64,000 nt of DNA from Bacteroidales bacterium (lineage in GTDB: Bacteria > Bacteroidota > Bacteroidia > Bacteroidales > Marinilabiliaceae), in assembly GCA_015061285.1 (NCBI GenBank), contig SUWW01000012.1, positions 85,024 through 149,023 on the forward strand, written 5' to 3'. Position 1 is the stretch's first letter; every line of letters begins with the position of its first letter. The notes below the pieces were generated by a model. That model had not been told where the DNA came from and did not search any database. It saw only the letters and a list, made by a program, of their open reading frames with translations. The position numbers were made by a program, and so were the translations under genes. Shown here piece by piece: positions 26,031-35,635 of this stretch.

Positions 26031-27875
26031 CTACAACTTAAACTTCTTTACCAAAGCATCGAGTTGTGTCGACGATGCAGCCAACTCTTGCGAATCGGCA
26101 GCTATTTCTTCTGCTTTGGCCGCCGTGTTTTGTGTGACGTGGTTAAGGTTAGATATAGCTTGATTAATCTGTTCTGCTCCGAGGTCTTGTTCGCGACTTG
26201 CTGTCGCAATTTCGTTGATAAGTGAAGATACCTCGTGTATTTGCGGCGTTACTTCTTCGATTTTGCGATTTATCTTTTCGGCACCACCGATGACCTTGGT
26301 GGCAGTGTCGGAGATGCCCGACGCTGTGTCTTTGGTTTGGTCGGCAAGGCGTCCAACCTCTTTGGCCACAACAGCAAAACCTTTGCCTTGCTCTCCTGCG
26401 CGAGCTGCCTCCACCGAGGCATTAAGAGACAAGATGTTAGTCTGGCTGACAAGTTCGTTGATGGCTGCAAGAGCGTCGGAAATCTTCAGACTATCTTCAC
26501 GGTTTGTAGAAGCTTCGTCGGCAACATTGTTAATCGACTCGTCGGCTTTAGTTACGAGAGCTTGCGTGTTTTGCGCGTTTTGCGTAGTCTGATGTATGTT
26601 GGCAGTCATCTCCTCGAGCGACGATGAAATCTCTTCGAGAGCCGCAGCTTGCTGGTTAGCGCCGTCGGATAGTTGTTGCGACGAATTGCTCATTTCTGCA
26701 CTATAATTATGTAGATTCTGAGCCGTAACCTTTATTGTCTTTATTGTGTCGGCAATGCCCATACGAGTAGCCTCCATGCTATCGCGCAGAAGTTGAATCT
26801 CGTCACCCGTATTAGGGTTAGGAATAATGCTTGCAAGGTCGCCGTGCGACATTACGTTGAGCGAGTCACACATAAGCTTTACAGGCTTAATGAGAGTTCG
26901 CTTAAATATTACGTATGCAAGCAGTATTATTACGAGTGATATTAATATCGACATTATGGCGGCGCGGTCGCTTAGAGAGTTGCTAAGGTCTTCGCATATA
27001 CTCATGTCGAGACCAGAGTGGAATATTGCCACAATATCGCCCTTGTAGTCGATGATAGGGTAATAATACGACGACCACAAATGGCCATTCGTAGTATCCA
27101 CTTTGCTAAGAGGTTTTTTGCTACGATTTACCTCAGCTGTAGCCTCTGGATCGATAGAACTCTGACCTACGATTTTGATGCCCAGTAGAGCTTCGTCAAG
27201 AGATGTAGACATGCATACATTGCCTTCGTAAGTAGAGCAGTAGAGTTGCGTGAGTTTGTTGCAATAGTTCATAAAACTATTCTCTCGGAAGCATTTGCTT
27301 GCTATCACAACTACACCCACAACCTCTTCGGACGTGTTTTTTAGTATTACGCCAGTGATGAAGCATGGACCTTGATTGAGCACGTTTACTATGTCGTATT
27401 GCGTCTTGTTGCCATTGCGACCATTTAGCAAATACTTCACATAGCTGGCGATAGCTTTCTCTTGGTTGCTGTCGTAGCCTTCGTAGCTCGAACTCTTTAT
27501 TTCGCCTTCGGCATCGGTGAGTATATAGCCATGATACGAAAGAGCCTTTTTACCAGTGGCAAGTTGATTGTCAATAATATCAAAATCGGCATCTTCGACA
27601 GCTTGTGAGAACTCTGGCGAAATCTCTGACAGATTCATCAAATAGTTGTCGATGCGGTTTATGACAGAGAGGTTGTTAGATATTACAACATCGAGCTTTT
27701 GCTTTTGCTGCTCGGTGAAATAATCAGTTAGTAGGTCTTTGCTACTCAAGCGAACGTCAATGACGTGCGCCGTACTTAGCAAAACGGTCAACACCACAAG
27801 AATAAACACGATTTTGCGAACCAAGTGTCCTCTTATGCTGTCGTTCAACTTAATCAATAACTGTTTGATAGACAT
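26031..27875 (-). CDS. Methyl-accepting chemotaxis protein
   Basis: 614 residues. Helix 1 at 21-39, a periplasmic double-Cache-like ligand domain to about 303 ([39 protein letters not shown]), helix 2 at 304-325, HAMP about 326-378 and the MCP signalling domain from about 380. The hairpin tip [36 protein letters not shown] (about 472-507) is well conserved, so it can probably contact a CheA/CheW array. No C-terminal CheR-tethering pentapeptide. No che or motility gene is in the window, and most gut Bacteroidales are non-flagellated, so the partner is unclear. The gene starts 63 bp after a GH43 gene on the same strand and may be co-transcribed with it. Confidence 0.94.
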   Translation of the reverse strand: MSIKQLLIKLNDSIRGHLVRKIVFILVVLTVLLSTAHVIDVRLSSKDLLTDYFTEQQKQKLDVVISNNLSVINRIDNYLMNLSEISPEFSQAVEDADFDIIDNQLATGKKALSYHGYILTDAEGEIKSSSYEGYDSNQEKAIASYVKYLLNGRNGNKTQYDIVNVLNQGPCFITGVILKNTSEEVVGVVVIASKCFRENSFMNYCNKLTQLYCSTYEGNVCMSTSLDEALLGIKIVGQSSIDPEATAEVNRSKKPLSKVDTTNGHLWSSYYYPIIDYKGDIVAIFHSGLDMSICEDLSNSLSDRAAIMSILISLVIILLAYVIFKRTLIKPVKLMCDSLNVMSHGDLASIIPNPNTGDEIQLLRDSMEATRMGIADTIKTIKVTAQNLHNYSAEMSNSSQQLSDGANQQAAALEEISSSLEEMTANIHQTTQNAQNTQALVTKADESINNVADEASTNREDSLKISDALAAINELVSQTNILSLNASVEAARAGEQGKGFAVVAKEVGRLADQTKDTASGISDTATKVIGGAEKINRKIEEVTPQIHEVSSLINEIATASREQDLGAEQINQAISNLNHVTQNTAAKAEEIAADSQELAASSTQLDALVKKFKL

Positions 27876-27938
27876 TTTATTACCCTTTTTATCTGTTGTT
27901 GTATGAAACTGTCGTAGTTGCCAAATGGATAGAGCGTG

Positions 27939-28973
27939 TTACTTAGAAAGCCCCCAAGCTTCCAAGCGTTTATATTCAGCCTCAGTGAGAGCCATGAATG
28001 AGCCATGTTGAGGGTGTTCTACGCCTTTGATGTCGACTGGGTCGTGGAAATTTTGCAGACGCGAGTCGGCTTTGCAAATGCGATAGTGAATAGGTCGCGA
28101 AGAGTATTCCACGTAGCCTACGCGCCAAGTGGTGTCGTTGGCCAGTCGGAATGCAGAAGCACCTTCGCATTTCTTGTTGCCCTCGAAGCTTATGTAATCG
28201 TCGTCGGTAGGTGGTGTGTATGGACCAGTGATGTTCTTTGCCGTAGAAGAGAATATGCCAGGCTTGCCGCCTTCTTTCTTTATCATCATGTGATACAAAC
28301 CATCGGCTTCTATGAAGTTTATGTCAGCATCGATGGTGGCATATCCCCAATCGACAAGCACCTTTGGTTTGGTGAGTTTTGTAAACGATTTGTCGGCATA
28401 CGAATAGTATATACGGTCGTATGGCTCTTCGGTTGCATGTAGGAGCGAATAGTAGATGAAGTATCCGCCTTTTTCGCCATTTGCCCATTCGTAGTTGGCG
28501 TCCCAAATGATTTGAGGAGCCCATACACGGTTTACGCCAGAGTAGTCGGTGTAGATGTCGGGCGACTCAGGGTCGCAGAAGATTTCGGGACCTTTACGAA
28601 AGTCGAAGGTCGTTGAAGTCCAATTGATGAGGTCGTCGCTTTTGAGAAGGTCGATACCATAGTTGAACCAATGGTTGCTCTTGCGCACACACATGTCGGT
28701 AGTGACCATTACGTACGATTTGTTATCGAAAGCACGAGTGATGTATGCATCGCGTGCACCACCCTCAATAGCTGAAAGTTTCTCGGTGTCGTAAACCTCG
28801 TCGCCATTCTTTAGGTCTGTCCAATTCTCGCCATCGCGGCTTATGGCAAATGCAGTCCATTCGCCGCGTCCACTCATGTGGCAATATAAATACCCATATA
28901 TATCTTCTTGTTGCTGGGTGCAACATGCAGTAGCCATAAGTACTGCTGTAGATGCTAATAGTAATTTCTTCAT
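27939..28973 (-). CDS. GH43-family glycosidase lipoprotein (arabinosidase/xylosidase-like)
   Basis: 344 residues from ATG 28973, which opens a lipoprotein signal MKKLLLASTAVLMATACC. Five-bladed propeller GH43-like protein: GYLYCHMSGRGEWTAFAISRDGENW near the start, RVWAPQIIWD in the middle, IDADINFIEADGLYHMMIKKEG, and ECEGAS-like KCEGASAF. These fit family 43 arabinofuranosidases and relatives. Substrate unknown. It is preceded by a terminator and followed by the chemoreceptor. Confidence 0.82.
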   Translation of the reverse strand: MKKLLLASTAVLMATACCTQQQEDIYGYLYCHMSGRGEWTAFAISRDGENWTDLKNGDEVYDTEKLSAIEGGARDAYITRAFDNKSYVMVTTDMCVRKSNHWFNYGIDLLKSDDLINWTSTTFDFRKGPEIFCDPESPDIYTDYSGVNRVWAPQIIWDANYEWANGEKGGYFIYYSLLHATEEPYDRIYYSYADKSFTKLTKPKVLVDWGYATIDADINFIEADGLYHMMIKKEGGKPGIFSSTAKNITGPYTPPTDDDYISFEGNKKCEGASAFRLANDTTWRVGYVEYSSRPIHYRICKADSRLQNFHDPVDIKGVEHPQHGSFMALTEAEYKRLEAWGLSK

Positions 28974-29070
28974 AATGAGTGCGAATTTAATTACCAATTT
29001 TGACAATATTGCTGCTAATATAGTTTGTCGCCAAACTCTTTTGACGCAAAATGTATTGACCATGCTAAAC

Positions 29071-29100
29071 AAAAAGGGTTGTCACTGATGTGGCAACCCT
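29071..29100 (-). terminator. Terminator after the T9SS gene pair
   Basis: AGGGTTGTCA (29075-29084) pairs with TGTGGCAACCCT (29089-29100); on the minus strand TTTTTGTTT follows. It lies 28 bp beyond the stop codon at 29129. Confidence 0.8.
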
Positions 29101-29128
29101 ACTTAATATCTTAATACATAATTACTTG

Positions 29129-30742
29129 TTACTTCACAACAACTTTGTATGCTGTGCCATCCACTTCTATTATGTATATGCCCGATTTGTTTGAGTTGAT
29201 TACCTCTTTGCTGTTGATGCTTGTAGCGGCATATACCGAAGTGCCAGTGATGTTGTAGATGTTTATGCTCTTGCCTTCGGCGTTTTCTACAACGATATTT
29301 CTACCTATTGTATAAACACGGATGTCGTTGCTGATAGTCTCAACAGCAGCCGTTACAACCGATGGCTTCTCATTTATAGTGAAACTTACCGAGCCTGTGG
29401 CGGTGTTGTAGCCTTCGGCTTCTATCTTGTAGTAGATAGTGTATATGCCAGGTTCTTCGAACGATGGAATCTCCTCGGTGTATTCGCCATCAGCCGAAGT
29501 GCTGTATGTAACCGTTGCGTTGTATTCCTTAGCAATATCTATGACGTTTGAAGGACTCTGTTCTTCGAAATTCTCCTCTACGCTCTGCGCTTCGCTTGCA
29601 GTGTACTCGAGGTCGGTGATGAAGTTGTATACAAATGCAGCACCTGAACCAGTGCCGTTTTGCGCGTAGTTCTGATTCGTACCTACATAATACTTTCCAT
29701 TGAAAGCATTCGACCAAGCTATGCCAGTCTTTGTTGTATTATCACCAGTTCGAATATATTTCACCAACGTCCAAGTGCCGTCTACTTTGGTGTAGAACTC
29801 AGCATAGTGCGATTCTGTTGTCGCTGATCCACTATTGTCGGTAACTGCGATAACATTTCCATGTGCTGCAGCGTGGTACGATTTTGTTATGTACGTCAGA
29901 TTGATAGTGCTTACTGCTGGGGCTTCCCAAGTGTCGCCAGATTTTTCTATGACGTGCATCGTATTGTCGCCTAATGCAGTTATAATCACATTATCGCCAA
30001 TTGCAACGCTTTGTGTGAGATTTGTAGAGGCACTTTTTTCTACATGAACTTGCAGTGCCCATTTGCCTTCGGCGTTGTATTCATATATATATATACCCTG
30101 ACTTTTTACGTAGATTGCCAGCGTGTTATCTTTGATTGCGAGCGCCATTGGGTTTAGATCGATGCTTTCGACAGTCTTTCCCCCATCTGCAATAGGCTCT
30201 CGTTCAACGATATATTTATCTCCGTCCTTGGTTATCTTCTCAATGCACACTTGATTATTTTCCACAACAGCTATTCTATTGCCGTCAACGTCCAAACCGT
30301 TGATGATATTTACGGTATTTATGGATGCAATGGAGTCGCTTGTCCAAGAGCCATCGTCTTGTTTTGCATATATATATACTTTTTTGAGTAATGATGAGAA
30401 AACAGCTAAATAGCTCTCGCTTGCTGCCATTTGATAACCGAAGTATTTTGTTTTAGCCTCATCGGGAGCAGATATGATTTGCTCTATAAGGGCTTTGCCG
30501 TTGTCGCTGATGTTGTATATGTATACACTATTCGATGTAGGAGTCTCGACAGCAGTGCTTGCCGCACCAATGAATAACTTATTGCCTACAAAATCGGCAG
30601 AATATCCCAAGTATTGCTTTTCAGTTGTACCCTCAATAGTATCAGTTGCCACAATCTCTGTTGGCACAAATTCCGCATTTGCTGCTGTGGTAATAGTTAG
30701 TAGTGTAGTAGCAAATAATAAATCTGTAAAATTTTTAGTCAT
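29129..30742 (-). CDS. Secreted propeller-like protein with T9SS sorting domain (537 aa)
   Basis: Sec signal (MTKNFTDLLFATTLLTITTAANA), then repeated short blades such as YLGYSADFVGNKLFIGA, YFGYQMAASESYLAVFS, LDVDGNRIAVVENNQVCI and VAIGDNVIITALGDN that resemble FG-GAP/integrin-type propeller repeats. A beta-rich domain (about 390-455, GIYTIYYKIEAEGYNTATG) is followed by a type A T9SS C-terminal sorting domain (IVVENAEGKSINIYNITG; SGIYIIEVDGTAYKVVVK). It should be exported to the cell surface or medium. No enzyme motif is recognised. 22 bp behind the next T9SS gene, so the two form an operon. Confidence 0.8.
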   Translation of the reverse strand: MTKNFTDLLFATTLLTITTAANAEFVPTEIVATDTIEGTTEKQYLGYSADFVGNKLFIGAASTAVETPTSNSVYIYNISDNGKALIEQIISAPDEAKTKYFGYQMAASESYLAVFSSLLKKVYIYAKQDDGSWTSDSIASINTVNIINGLDVDGNRIAVVENNQVCIEKITKDGDKYIVEREPIADGGKTVESIDLNPMALAIKDNTLAIYVKSQGIYIYEYNAEGKWALQVHVEKSASTNLTQSVAIGDNVIITALGDNTMHVIEKSGDTWEAPAVSTINLTYITKSYHAAAHGNVIAVTDNSGSATTESHYAEFYTKVDGTWTLVKYIRTGDNTTKTGIAWSNAFNGKYYVGTNQNYAQNGTGSGAAFVYNFITDLEYTASEAQSVEENFEEQSPSNVIDIAKEYNATVTYSTSADGEYTEEIPSFEEPGIYTIYYKIEAEGYNTATGSVSFTINEKPSVVTAAVETISNDIRVYTIGRNIVVENAEGKSINIYNITGTSVYAATSINSKEVINSNKSGIYIIEVDGTAYKVVVK

Positions 30743-30764
30743 ATAGGTATTGTATTACAATTAA

Positions 30765-32645
30765 TTATTCTATTGATATCTTTTGTGTTCTATTGTCAAT
30801 GTTCACTATGTAAATGCCTCTTTTGAGCGAAATAGTCTCGTCGTCGGTAGTAAGGTATCGCGAGTCGACCATTGAACAGCGCAAGTCGTAGATGCGAACA
30901 AGTTTGCCAGCTGCGCCTTTTATGTGGGCAACGCCATTGTGTGCGTATATGTATATATTGTCTTCACCGACTGTTTTGCATGGTGTCGATAGTGATGATG
31001 TGTTGCCATCCACCGAGTAGCCAAATATCACGGCGTTGTATTCGCCAGATGGTGTTATTGTAGTATCTGAATTGTAGAACGATACTTGTGCAGAAGTTTG
31101 CGAACCCAATACAGCGAGGAAGACAAAGTTGTTGTCAATGCGAGCCATTGCCTTCGATGTGGCCATTGCATTTTGCTTAATCAGAGGAAGAGTGTTCTGT
31201 ATGTTTAGGTCTTTGTCGAATATATATGCGCCAATCACGTAGTCGTTCGACATCTTAGTCCAGTCGTAGCCGTAAGCCCAAAGAGAGTCGTTGGAGTCGA
31301 ACAAAAGCGTTGAAAATTCGCTAATGCCCGTAGAATGGGCGTAGAGATTGTTAAGAACACCATCTGTTGTTGAAATCTTGGCAACAAAGCCGCAGAATTT
31401 TGATTTGTCGCCAGGCATAACTATTGTGCCATTTTGAGTGGTGAGCCCCGTACGCTGAAAACTGCCACCGAGGTATGCATATTCGCCATCGTTGCTGATT
31501 ACCATAGTTTTGGGGCGAAACATATTGGTGCTATATTCGTCGGAAGTGAGCGTAGAGGTGTATACATCTATGTAGTTGCCAGTGAGGTCGGTGGCATTGA
31601 CAGATGCGAACCAGAGTTCTGCTTTGCTGCCAGGCGTAGCATCAACATCGGAGTCTGTTTTATCTGCTATGCCGAACGACTTGCGTCCGTATACTTGCCC
31701 TGCTATATATAGTTTGTCGTTTTTGTATGTAACGACATCTATCTGATCCTTAGTGGCTTCCGACTGCGAGCAAAGGTGAGCTAAGTAGTTGAAGTTAGAG
31801 TCGAATTTTATTATGTATGCCGACCCGCAAGATTTTTGTGTATCGCCGTCCCATTCATCAACGTTGTGTGCCTCAATGGTGACGCCGTCTACAATTATTG
31901 CTTCTCGCTGTACGCCAGCTATATATACATTGTCGTCGTTGTCGATGCATGCGGAGCTAATTGTTAAGCCATCGGTGGTGCCATAAGCGTATGAATCTGT
32001 GGCTTTGGCTGCTACGGCGTGGCTTGTCGAGAATACTTTAGTAGCTGTTACGTTGCCATCTGCATCGATTTTTACGAGGGCAGGGTAATGTATTCGGTGA
32101 TACTTGCCATCGGTAAATGTGTTCTCGTCCCAATCGACGGTGATTTTCGTAGACGATCCACTTGCATCTATAATATCTAAAACTACGTTGCTTTTGTATG
32201 TATATAGGCTCTCGTAGCTAACCTTCATAGCAACTACGCATCCACCATCGGACGTAGGCATAGCCGTGTAGGAAGATACATAGCCTTCTGCAGATGAAAT
32301 TTGCCAATCTACGTTGCCCGAGCCATCGTGTTTTATAGCTATAAACGCGCTGTTGTAGGTGGCGCCGTCGTAGTAGATTGCTGCGGGCGATGCTACCGTG
32401 GTGTTGAGCAATTGTGCTTCTTTGGTTTGAGCTGTGTTGCCAAACGTACCGAATGAAATGAACTTGTTGTCGGTAGTAGAAATTATGCGCTCGAGGCTCG
32501 AACGGTAGCTTTGGCCGTTGTTATCTACTGATGTAAGTATCGACGAAAAGTCGAACTTGGCTTCTTGTGCTAAACTCTCGCTCCAACTATGTGTGGATAT
32601 TATTGCAGAAATGCCAATTGTTAGAATAAACCTTTGTGTGGACAT
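30765..32645 (-). CDS. Secreted beta-propeller-like protein with T9SS sorting domain (626 aa)
   Basis: Signal peptide (ending near ESLAQ), then repeated blades with VDWQISSAEGYVSSYTAMPTSDGG, ACIDNDDNVYIAGVQ, VTYKNDKLYIAGQVYG, and ISNDGEYAYLGGSF, the pattern of SBBP/quinoprotein-like propellers. The C-terminus (AAGKLVRIYDLRC; LKRGIYIVNIDNRTQKISIE) is a T9SS-type sorting domain. First gene of a two-gene leftward operon, divergent from the TonB receptor operon at 32879. Function unknown; a surface binding or adhesion role is a guess. Confidence 0.8.
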   Translation of the reverse strand: MSTQRFILTIGISAIISTHSWSESLAQEAKFDFSSILTSVDNNGQSYRSSLERIISTTDNKFISFGTFGNTAQTKEAQLLNTTVASPAAIYYDGATYNSAFIAIKHDGSGNVDWQISSAEGYVSSYTAMPTSDGGCVVAMKVSYESLYTYKSNVVLDIIDASGSSTKITVDWDENTFTDGKYHRIHYPALVKIDADGNVTATKVFSTSHAVAAKATDSYAYGTTDGLTISSACIDNDDNVYIAGVQREAIIVDGVTIEAHNVDEWDGDTQKSCGSAYIIKFDSNFNYLAHLCSQSEATKDQIDVVTYKNDKLYIAGQVYGRKSFGIADKTDSDVDATPGSKAELWFASVNATDLTGNYIDVYTSTLTSDEYSTNMFRPKTMVISNDGEYAYLGGSFQRTGLTTQNGTIVMPGDKSKFCGFVAKISTTDGVLNNLYAHSTGISEFSTLLFDSNDSLWAYGYDWTKMSNDYVIGAYIFDKDLNIQNTLPLIKQNAMATSKAMARIDNNFVFLAVLGSQTSAQVSFYNSDTTITPSGEYNAVIFGYSVDGNTSSLSTPCKTVGEDNIYIYAHNGVAHIKGAAGKLVRIYDLRCSMVDSRYLTTDDETISLKRGIYIVNIDNRTQKISIE

Positions 32646-32663
32646 CTTTGTTATTTATGTGTG

Positions 32664-32671
32664 CAAATGTA
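32664..32671 (-). promoter_or_regulatory. Candidate -7 box for the T9SS operon
   Basis: Minus-strand TACATTTG (32671-32664), 18 nt before the start codon at 32645, with TTGC about 20 nt upstream as a weak -33 element. The 233-bp divergent region should also hold the promoter of the rightward receptor operon, but no clear box was found for it. Confidence 0.45.
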
Positions 32672-32878
32672 TTTGTAAAAATTCCAAATAAGCAATACCA
32701 AACGTTTGTGAATTGTTTGCTTATTTGTGTTATTTAGAATGAATGTTAATAACGTCGTTATACTCAGAACATTAATTCAAATGTTAAAAATAGTAACGAG
32801 TAGGAAGTTGATAATAATTGCGTTGAGTGTTGCAAAAACCTTGCAAAAGAATGGTTTGTTTAGAATAATTTTACGCAC

Positions 32879-35629
32879 GTGAAATATACGATTCTCATAT
32901 TTATACTGACGATGTCTATGTCGTTGAGTATATGCGCAGAAGTGTTGCGCGTACATGTCACCGATGAAGGTGGCGTGGTGCTTGCCGATGTGCCTATATA
33001 TATAAAGACAGCAACGTCGCAGACGCAAATGTGCATCAGCGATGAGTATGGATATGCCATATTTGTTGTCGACAAAGGCAAATGCGATGTTGTGGTGACG
33101 CACCTTAGCTACGAGCCTTATGCTCAGACGATTGATGTTGTTGCCGACTGCTCCATAACTATAAAGATGACCGAGAAGCAGCAGCAGCTACGCGAGGTGG
33201 TGGTTACAGCTTCGGAGTCGAAAAAGATAAGCTCTACGTCGCACATTGGGCGCGATGCTATGCAGCAACTTCAGCCTACGAGTCTTAGCGATTTGATGGA
33301 ACTCCTTCCTGGTGGCATCTCACAAACGCCAACACTTACACAAGTCAATTCGCCCTCGTTGCGTGAGACGGGCAATTTGTCGGCTCTCGGTAGCAAATCG
33401 ACAAATAGCAATTATAACACTCATGCCCTTGGAACACTTGTGGTGGTCGACGGTGCTTCGCTGATGACTGATGCCAATATGCAGTATACGCCATCGGAGG
33501 AACAGAGCGAACGAAACACCACTAATCGCGGAGTAGATTTGCGCTCTATATCCACCGACGATATTGAGAGTGTTGAAGTGGTTCGCGGCATACCTTCGGT
33601 GGAATATGGCAATCTGACAAGTGGATTGATGAATATAAAGAAGATTCGCCGAGCCACACCTTTCACCGCACGTTTCAAAGCCGATGGCAAGAGCACACTC
33701 TTTGCCTTGGGAAAGGGTTTTGCTATTGATAGCGGTGCGAATAGTATTGTGAATATTAATGCTGATATTCTCTTCGCTCACGACGATGTCCGCAATCCGC
33801 TCGACAACTACAAGCGATTGAACGTTTCCTCTCGATTTACGCTTCAGTCAAATAGCGATAATGTTACGTATGAGATAACGCCAGCCATCGACTATTCTGG
33901 TTCGTTCGACAATTCGAAGAGCGACCCCGACTTGAATTATGACAATGTAGATACGTATGATAGTCGTTATCAGAGATTTGGCCTTTCGAGTGGTTTTGTG
34001 CTGACACCCAAGACTAATGGCATTTTCAAGAAAATGGGGGCAAACGTTCAGTTGAGTCAGCAGTTCGACAAACTGAAGCGCGAAAAACTTGTCTCGCCTC
34101 TGCGAGCAGCCATAGCCCCTACCACCTGCGACGAAGGCGAATATGATGCTTATCTAATATTTGAACAATATTTAGCCTCGTTGGAGGTCGATGGAAAACC
34201 ATTCTCGGCTATGGCAAAGGCTTATGCCGATTTCGATATTACGTCTCACGACATCATAAATACTATAAAAATTGGTGGTGAGTGGTCGATTGCCAAGAAC
34301 TTTGGTGAAGGTCAGCAATACGACATCACTCATCCGCTATCGTCGTCGGGGTGGGGCTCTCGTCCGCGTAAGTATAGCGATATACCAGCATTGCAAAATT
34401 TGGGTCTCTACGTGCAAGACAACACGACCATAAGTTTGCATCGCTCAACTATCAATGCGCGTTTGGGCTTGCGTACTTCACAACTGCCAGGACTCGACAA
34501 GGCATACTATCTTAGTAATCATATATATGTAGACCCACGCATCAATGTGCAGTGGACGCTCAATCCGCGCCAGTCCGATGGTTTGTCGATTACGCTCTCG
34601 GCAGGCTTTGGCAAAACCACAAAGATGCCTACGCTCAACTATCTCTATCCCGACCCAAGCTACATAGATATTATTCAACTTGCATACTACAATCAGACGA
34701 ATCCTGCTGAACTTAGTCGCTACAATGTGATGAGCTACAAAATGAATCGTACGAATTATGACCTTAGAGCAGCTCGCAACACTAAGTGGGAAACGCGCAT
34801 TGATTTCAGTTTGAAAGGTAATAGAATGTGGATATGCTACTTCGACGAACGCATGTCGTCGGGATTCCGCTATTCGAATAGGTATGCTGTGTTTGGATAT
34901 AAAAACTACAAAGTGGAAGATGGCGTCGTTCCTACCGACCCAATACCATACGAAATGTGCCAGAAAATCGATGGCTATCAGATAGTTGAAAATGGTAGCA
35001 AGCAAAACAAGCGAGGTGTAGAGTTTGAATTTACTTCGCAGCGAATAAAGCCTATATACACAGCCATAAATATCAGCGGAGCTTGGTTTCGTAGTATTTA
35101 CGTAAATAGTCGCCCAATGTATTATGCTACTTCGGGTGTGATAGACGGAGTGGCACTCTCGGATAAATATGTAGGTCTGTACGAATGGAACGAAGGTCGC
35201 GAGAATGAGCAGCTGAGCACCAACATGATGCTCGATACTCAGGTGCCACAGTTGGGATTGATATTTTCGTCGGCAGTGCAGACAATGTGGTATGTGTCTA
35301 CCCAGCGAATGCGCCAAAACGGTGTGCCCGTAAGTTATCTAAGTGCCGACGATGGTGAACTTCATACCTACGACGATGCCGCCGTGTCTGAAAATCCTAT
35401 ACTTAGTCAGCTTGTGGTGAACATCGCCGAAACGGCTTACGATAAATACACAATACCTATAGCGCTATACGTCAATTTGAAAGTGACAAAGCGCATACGA
35501 GATTGGGCAAATGTTTCTATGTTCGCAAATAGATTGTTTGATTATACGCCCGATTTTACCAACAACGGCGTGGAGATTCGTCGTAATGTGTCGGCATATT
35601 TTGGTATGGAAATAACTCTAAAACTGTAG
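32879..35629 (+). CDS. TonB-dependent receptor with carboxypeptidase-regulatory-like domain
   Basis: 916 residues with a GTG start at 32879, supported because it opens a signal peptide (MKYTILIFILTMSMSLSICAE). N-terminal CarboxypepD_reg-like domain (about 22-105, LRVHVTDEGGVVLADVPIYI), plug (GRDAMQQLQPTSLSDLMELLPGG; VEVVRGIPSVEYGNLTSGLM) and a 22-strand-type barrel ending YFGMEITLKL. No SusD partner, so it is not a classical glycan SusC. It leads an operon with a DUF4876 lipoprotein (6 bp) and a DUF6850 protein (5 bp). Ligand unknown; this three-gene set recurs in Bacteroidales (from memory). Confidence 0.92.
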   Translation: MKYTILIFILTMSMSLSICAEVLRVHVTDEGGVVLADVPIYIKTATSQTQMCISDEYGYAIFVVDKGKCDVVVTHLSYEPYAQTIDVVADCSITIKMTEKQQQLREVVVTASESKKISSTSHIGRDAMQQLQPTSLSDLMELLPGGISQTPTLTQVNSPSLRETGNLSALGSKSTNSNYNTHALGTLVVVDGASLMTDANMQYTPSEEQSERNTTNRGVDLRSISTDDIESVEVVRGIPSVEYGNLTSGLMNIKKIRRATPFTARFKADGKSTLFALGKGFAIDSGANSIVNINADILFAHDDVRNPLDNYKRLNVSSRFTLQSNSDNVTYEITPAIDYSGSFDNSKSDPDLNYDNVDTYDSRYQRFGLSSGFVLTPKTNGIFKKMGANVQLSQQFDKLKREKLVSPLRAAIAPTTCDEGEYDAYLIFEQYLASLEVDGKPFSAMAKAYADFDITSHDIINTIKIGGEWSIAKNFGEGQQYDITHPLSSSGWGSRPRKYSDIPALQNLGLYVQDNTTISLHRSTINARLGLRTSQLPGLDKAYYLSNHIYVDPRINVQWTLNPRQSDGLSITLSAGFGKTTKMPTLNYLYPDPSYIDIIQLAYYNQTNPAELSRYNVMSYKMNRTNYDLRAARNTKWETRIDFSLKGNRMWICYFDERMSSGFRYSNRYAVFGYKNYKVEDGVVPTDPIPYEMCQKIDGYQIVENGSKQNKRGVEFEFTSQRIKPIYTAINISGAWFRSIYVNSRPMYYATSGVIDGVALSDKYVGLYEWNEGRENEQLSTNMMLDTQVPQLGLIFSSAVQTMWYVSTQRMRQNGVPVSYLSADDGELHTYDDAAVSENPILSQLVVNIAETAYDKYTIPIALYVNLKVTKRIRDWANVSMFANRLFDYTPDFTNNGVEIRRNVSAYFGMEITLKL

Positions 35630-35635
35630 CACACA

